From Planctomycetota bacterium (GTDB taxonomy: Bacteria > Planctomycetota > JAJSAM01 > JAJVHW01), in NCBI GenBank assembly GCA_024277065.1, contig JAJRVY010000110.1, forward strand, positions 1 to 33,104: 33,104 nt of DNA. Direction: 5' to 3'. Shown here piece by piece: positions 30,985 to 33,104 of this stretch. The first letter of the stretch is position 1. Every line of letters starts with the position of its first letter. The position numbers and the translations under genes were made by a program. The notes below the pieces were generated by a model. The model made no database searches and was not told the DNA's origin. It saw nothing but the letters and a program-made list of their open reading frames with translations.

Positions 30985-31599
30985 ATGAGCGCAGCACGGT
31001 CGCGGTCCCCGGAGGAGGCGCGCACGCTCCTCGACGAGCAGCTCACGGGGCTCGCCCCGCGCCGCGCGACTCTCGGCGAGGAGGGCCTCCACGCCGTCGC
31101 GGCGTGGAGGCTGATGCACGCCTTCGAGTACGAGGCCGCCGCGCTCGCGTGGGAGCAGGTCGAGAGGCGTGCACCGCGCTCCCTCGAGGCCGTTTTCCAG
31201 CGCGGCGTCTGCCTGCTCGAGCTGGGCCGCTTCACGGAGGGCGCCGCCGCGTTCCGCCGCGCACTCGAGCTGGACGCCGTGCTGCGCGACGACCCGGACG
31301 CCGAGCAACTGGACTGGATCGAGGACGATCCGGCGCACCGGCTCGGCAACTGCCATCATGCGCGCGGCGATCTCGACGCCGCGATCGTCGCCTACGAGGA
31401 GAGCGCCCGCCGCAACACCGTGGCCGGAGCTGCGCTGCGCGAGATCGCGCGTTGTCGCCTCGCCCAGGAGCGTCCGCGCGAAGCGCTCGCCGCCCTGGAC
31501 CGCTTGCAGCAGCGTGCCGTGACGGTCCGGGACCGCGCGCGGATCGAGGCGCTGCGCGCCGACGCGCGGCACATGCTGCGCCCCACGGACGGCGGATGA
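30985..31599 (+). CDS. TPR-repeat protein
   Basis: A 204-residue soluble protein made of about five TPR helical pairs. Good units are AFEYEAAALAWEQVERRAPR, AVFQRGVCLLELGRFTEGAA and RLGNCHHARGDLDAAIVAYE. No signal or membrane segment. ATG 30985 is 32 bp past the preceding stop and starts a run of four genes joined by 4-base overlaps. Probably an adaptor for protein binding; its partner cannot be read from the sequence. Confidence 0.8.
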   Translation: MSAARSRSPEEARTLLDEQLTGLAPRRATLGEEGLHAVAAWRLMHAFEYEAAALAWEQVERRAPRSLEAVFQRGVCLLELGRFTEGAAAFRRALELDAVLRDDPDAEQLDWIEDDPAHRLGNCHHARGDLDAAIVAYEESARRNTVAGAALREIARCRLAQERPREALAALDRLQQRAVTVRDRARIEALRADARHMLRPTDGG

Positions 31600-31958
31600 G
31601 CGACACCGACCCCGCCGACGCGGAGTCGGCCGGGCGCGCGGCGCGGCCCTCGACCGCGGACGCGCGTGTCGCTGTGCGGCGCGGCCGCGCCCTGGGGCGC
31701 TGGAAGCGCAGCGGATACGTCGTCGCCGGCGTCACGTGCCTGGTCATCGGCGTGATCGGCGGGTTCGTCCCCATCCTCCAGGGGTGGATGTTCATCGGCG
31801 TCGGCATCGCGTTCCTGGCGCCGGTCTTCCCCCCCGCGCGCCGCGTCATGGTGTGGGCGTTCCGGCGCTGGCCGCGGCTGCGGCGCGCGGTCCCGCGCCG
31901 CTTCCGGCGCCCCGGCACGACGTCCGCGGGCCCGGACGAGGAGGCCCCGCCCACGTGA
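31596..31958 (+). CDS. PGPGW-like small transmembrane protein
   Basis: A 120-residue protein with a disordered acidic/basic N-terminus, then two membrane helices (about 40-60 and 65-82; GYVVAGVTCLVIGVIGGFVP, GWMFIGVGIAFLAPVF) and an Arg-rich tail. The QGWMFIGVGIAFLA turn resembles the putative PGPGW membrane family. Function unknown. It overlaps both the gene before (ATGA) and the gene after (GTGA), so it belongs to this operon. Confidence 0.75.
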   Translation: MSDTDPADAESAGRAARPSTADARVAVRRGRALGRWKRSGYVVAGVTCLVIGVIGGFVPILQGWMFIGVGIAFLAPVFPPARRVMVWAFRRWPRLRRAVPRRFRRPGTTSAGPDEEAPPT

Positions 31959-32692
31959 GACTGCGGCTGGTCACCTACAACGTGCACAAGGGCGTCGGCG
32001 CCGACGGCCGCCGGGACCTGGCGCGCATCGCCTCCGTGATCCGGCACTACGACGCCGACCTCACGGCGCTGCAGGAGGTGATGTTCTACGAGCCGTGGCG
32101 GCGCAAGCCGTCGCAGGCCGCGGTCCTGCACGGTCTCGTGGGGCGTCCGCACGCCGCGGTCGGGCTGAACTGCCGGCGGCACTTCGGCATCTACGGCAAC
32201 ACGACGTTCTCGCGGCATCCGTGCAGCAGCGAGGAGAACATCGACCTGACGATTCCGCTCAAGCGGCCGCGCAGCGCGCTGCGGACGACGATCGAGACCG
32301 CCGCCGGGCCGCTCCACGTCTACAACGTGCACCTCGGACTGGCGCGCTACGAGCGGCGCCTGCAGATCGAGCGGCTCGTGACGGAGATCGACGGCACTGT
32401 CGGGTCGCGCGCGCCGGTCATCGTGCTCGGCGACACCAACGACTGGCGCGATCGGCTCTTCCCCGGTGTTCTCGCTGCGGCGGGCTTCCGGCGCCGGCGA
32501 CTCCGCCGGCGCGGACGGCCGCACGGCTCCTTTCCGAGCTGGTACCCGGTGGCGGACATCGATCGCGTGTACGCCCGCGGCGCGGTGCGGCTGCTGCGCG
32601 TCTTCCCGTCGCGGCTGGCGTCGGCGCGGACGGCGTCGGACCATCTTCCCGTGATCGCCGACGTCGAGATCCTCCCGGGCGGCGCAACGTGA
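31955..32692 (+). CDS. Endonuclease/exonuclease/phosphatase (EEP) family protein
   Basis: A 245-residue metal-dependent phosphodiesterase fold. Motifs: TYNVHKG (N9), LQEV (E41), YNVHLG (H126), LGDTND (D160, N162), ADIDRV (about 200-205) and SDHLPV (D229, H230). All catalytic residues of the DNase I/EEP superfamily are present. There is no signal peptide. It lies directly before the cardiolipin-synthase-like gene with a GTGA overlap, as YbhP does beside ClsB in E. coli, which suggests a lipid phosphate or lipid-linked substrate instead of DNA; that part is inference. Confidence 0.88.
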   Translation: MRLRLVTYNVHKGVGADGRRDLARIASVIRHYDADLTALQEVMFYEPWRRKPSQAAVLHGLVGRPHAAVGLNCRRHFGIYGNTTFSRHPCSSEENIDLTIPLKRPRSALRTTIETAAGPLHVYNVHLGLARYERRLQIERLVTEIDGTVGSRAPVIVLGDTNDWRDRLFPGVLAAAGFRRRRLRRRGRPHGSFPSWYPVADIDRVYARGAVRLLRVFPSRLASARTASDHLPVIADVEILPGGAT

Positions 32693-33104
32693 GCGCGGAG
32701 CGCGGCGCGATCTGCCGCTCGCCGAGCGCGCTCGAGCGCTGGCGGCGTCTCGGCGCGTGTCTGCTCGAGCCGTTCCCGGTGGTCGTCGGCGGATCGCTGC
32801 AGCCGCTCGAACGGGGGGAGGGCTACTTCGAGGTCATGCTCGGCGCCATCGCCGGCGCGCGCCACAGCGTCGAGGTCGAGATGTACCTCTGGGAGGAGGA
32901 CGACATCGGGCGGCGCTTCGCCGCGGCGTTGGCGGAGGCGGCGCGTCGCGGCGTCCGCGTGCGCGTGCTCGCGGACGCGTTCGGTGCGCGGGAGGCACTC
33001 GCCGGCGCGTTGCGCAGCACGTCGGCGAGCGGCGCCGACGTGCGGGCGTTCAACTCGTTCCGTGTGCCGACCGGTCACCGCTTCTATCACCGCACGCACA
33101 AGAA
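32689..33104 (+). CDS. Cardiolipin synthase-like phospholipase D protein, cut by the window end
   Basis: The first 138 residues of a PLD-superfamily enzyme; the window ends inside the first HKD motif (YHRTHKK, where H-x-K begins). The segment EGYFEVMLGAIAGARHSVEVEMYLWEEDDIGRRF followed by ARRGVRVRVLAD is the standard start of bacterial cardiolipin synthases, which join two phosphatidylglycerols or use phosphatidylethanolamine. There are no N-terminal membrane helices in the visible part, as in the ClsB type. GTG 32689 overlaps the preceding stop by 4 bases. Confidence 0.85.
   Translation, partial: MSAERGAICRSPSALERWRRLGACLLEPFPVVVGGSLQPLERGEGYFEVMLGAIAGARHSVEVEMYLWEEDDIGRRFAAALAEAARRGVRVRVLADAFGAREALAGALRSTSASGADVRAFNSFRVPTGHRFYHRTHK

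Overview
The window is GC-rich bacterial chromosomal DNA, about 70-78% G+C in most stretches I sampled by eye. About 26 protein genes are packed with frequent 4-base ATGA/GTGA overlaps and many GTG or TTG starts. The gene content points to Planctomycetota or a close relative. It includes a Ser/Thr kinase fused to PEGA and formylglycine-generating-enzyme-like (FGE-like) modules, a DUF1570-like secreted gluzincin, an ECF sigma factor with a very long C-terminal extension, a prokaryotic RING-like protein, and many secreted proteins of unknown function. This placement is inferred from families; there is no rRNA or other taxonomic marker, and I see no tRNA, rRNA, CRISPR array, transposase or phage gene.

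Layout. 3-98: tail of an unknown gene. 358-4406 (minus): a lower-GC AAA_14/DUF4143 ATPase, a signal peptidase I with a PadR-like N-terminus, and a CPBP (CAAX-type) membrane protease. 4710-8556: two secreted gluzincin-like proteins, one with an intact HExxH and one with HRFGH, around a small exported protein. 8557-9140: a non-coding stretch full of hairpins with a 29-bp tandem repeat. 9141-11186: sulfotransferase, glycosyltransferase and VOC protein. 11191-14012: a pair of M16 zinc-protease subunits, the first interrupted by an in-frame TAG. 14315-15070 (minus): a PlsC-like acyltransferase, also interrupted by an in-frame TAG. 15324-20009: ECF sigma factor, secreted protein, TatA, RidA and an exported transglutaminase-like protein. 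20138-28688: a phospho-signalling neighbourhood with kinase-PEGA-FGE (frameshifted), RING/coiled-coil protein, FHA chimera, TPR lipoprotein and a coiled-coil transmembrane pseudokinase. 28954-33104: HAD hydrolase, a membrane ArnT/PMT-like glycosyltransferase, then a coupled operon of TPR protein, PGPGW membrane protein, EEP phosphatase/nuclease and cardiolipin-synthase-like PLD protein, resembling the enterobacterial ybhP-clsB pair.

The most notable unexplained structure is a 281-bp dispersed element with about 20-bp terminal inverted repeats. Two well-preserved copies (14038-14318 and 28685-28965, opposite orientation, about 89% identical by hand alignment) lie between convergent genes, and their ends supply the stop codons of three neighbouring genes. 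A diverged copy lies at about 4440-4667 and a lone terminus-like sequence at 26523-26550. Three genes have lesions (two in-frame TAG codons and one G-run frameshift). Whether these are real, recoded or sequence errors cannot be decided from the sequence alone.
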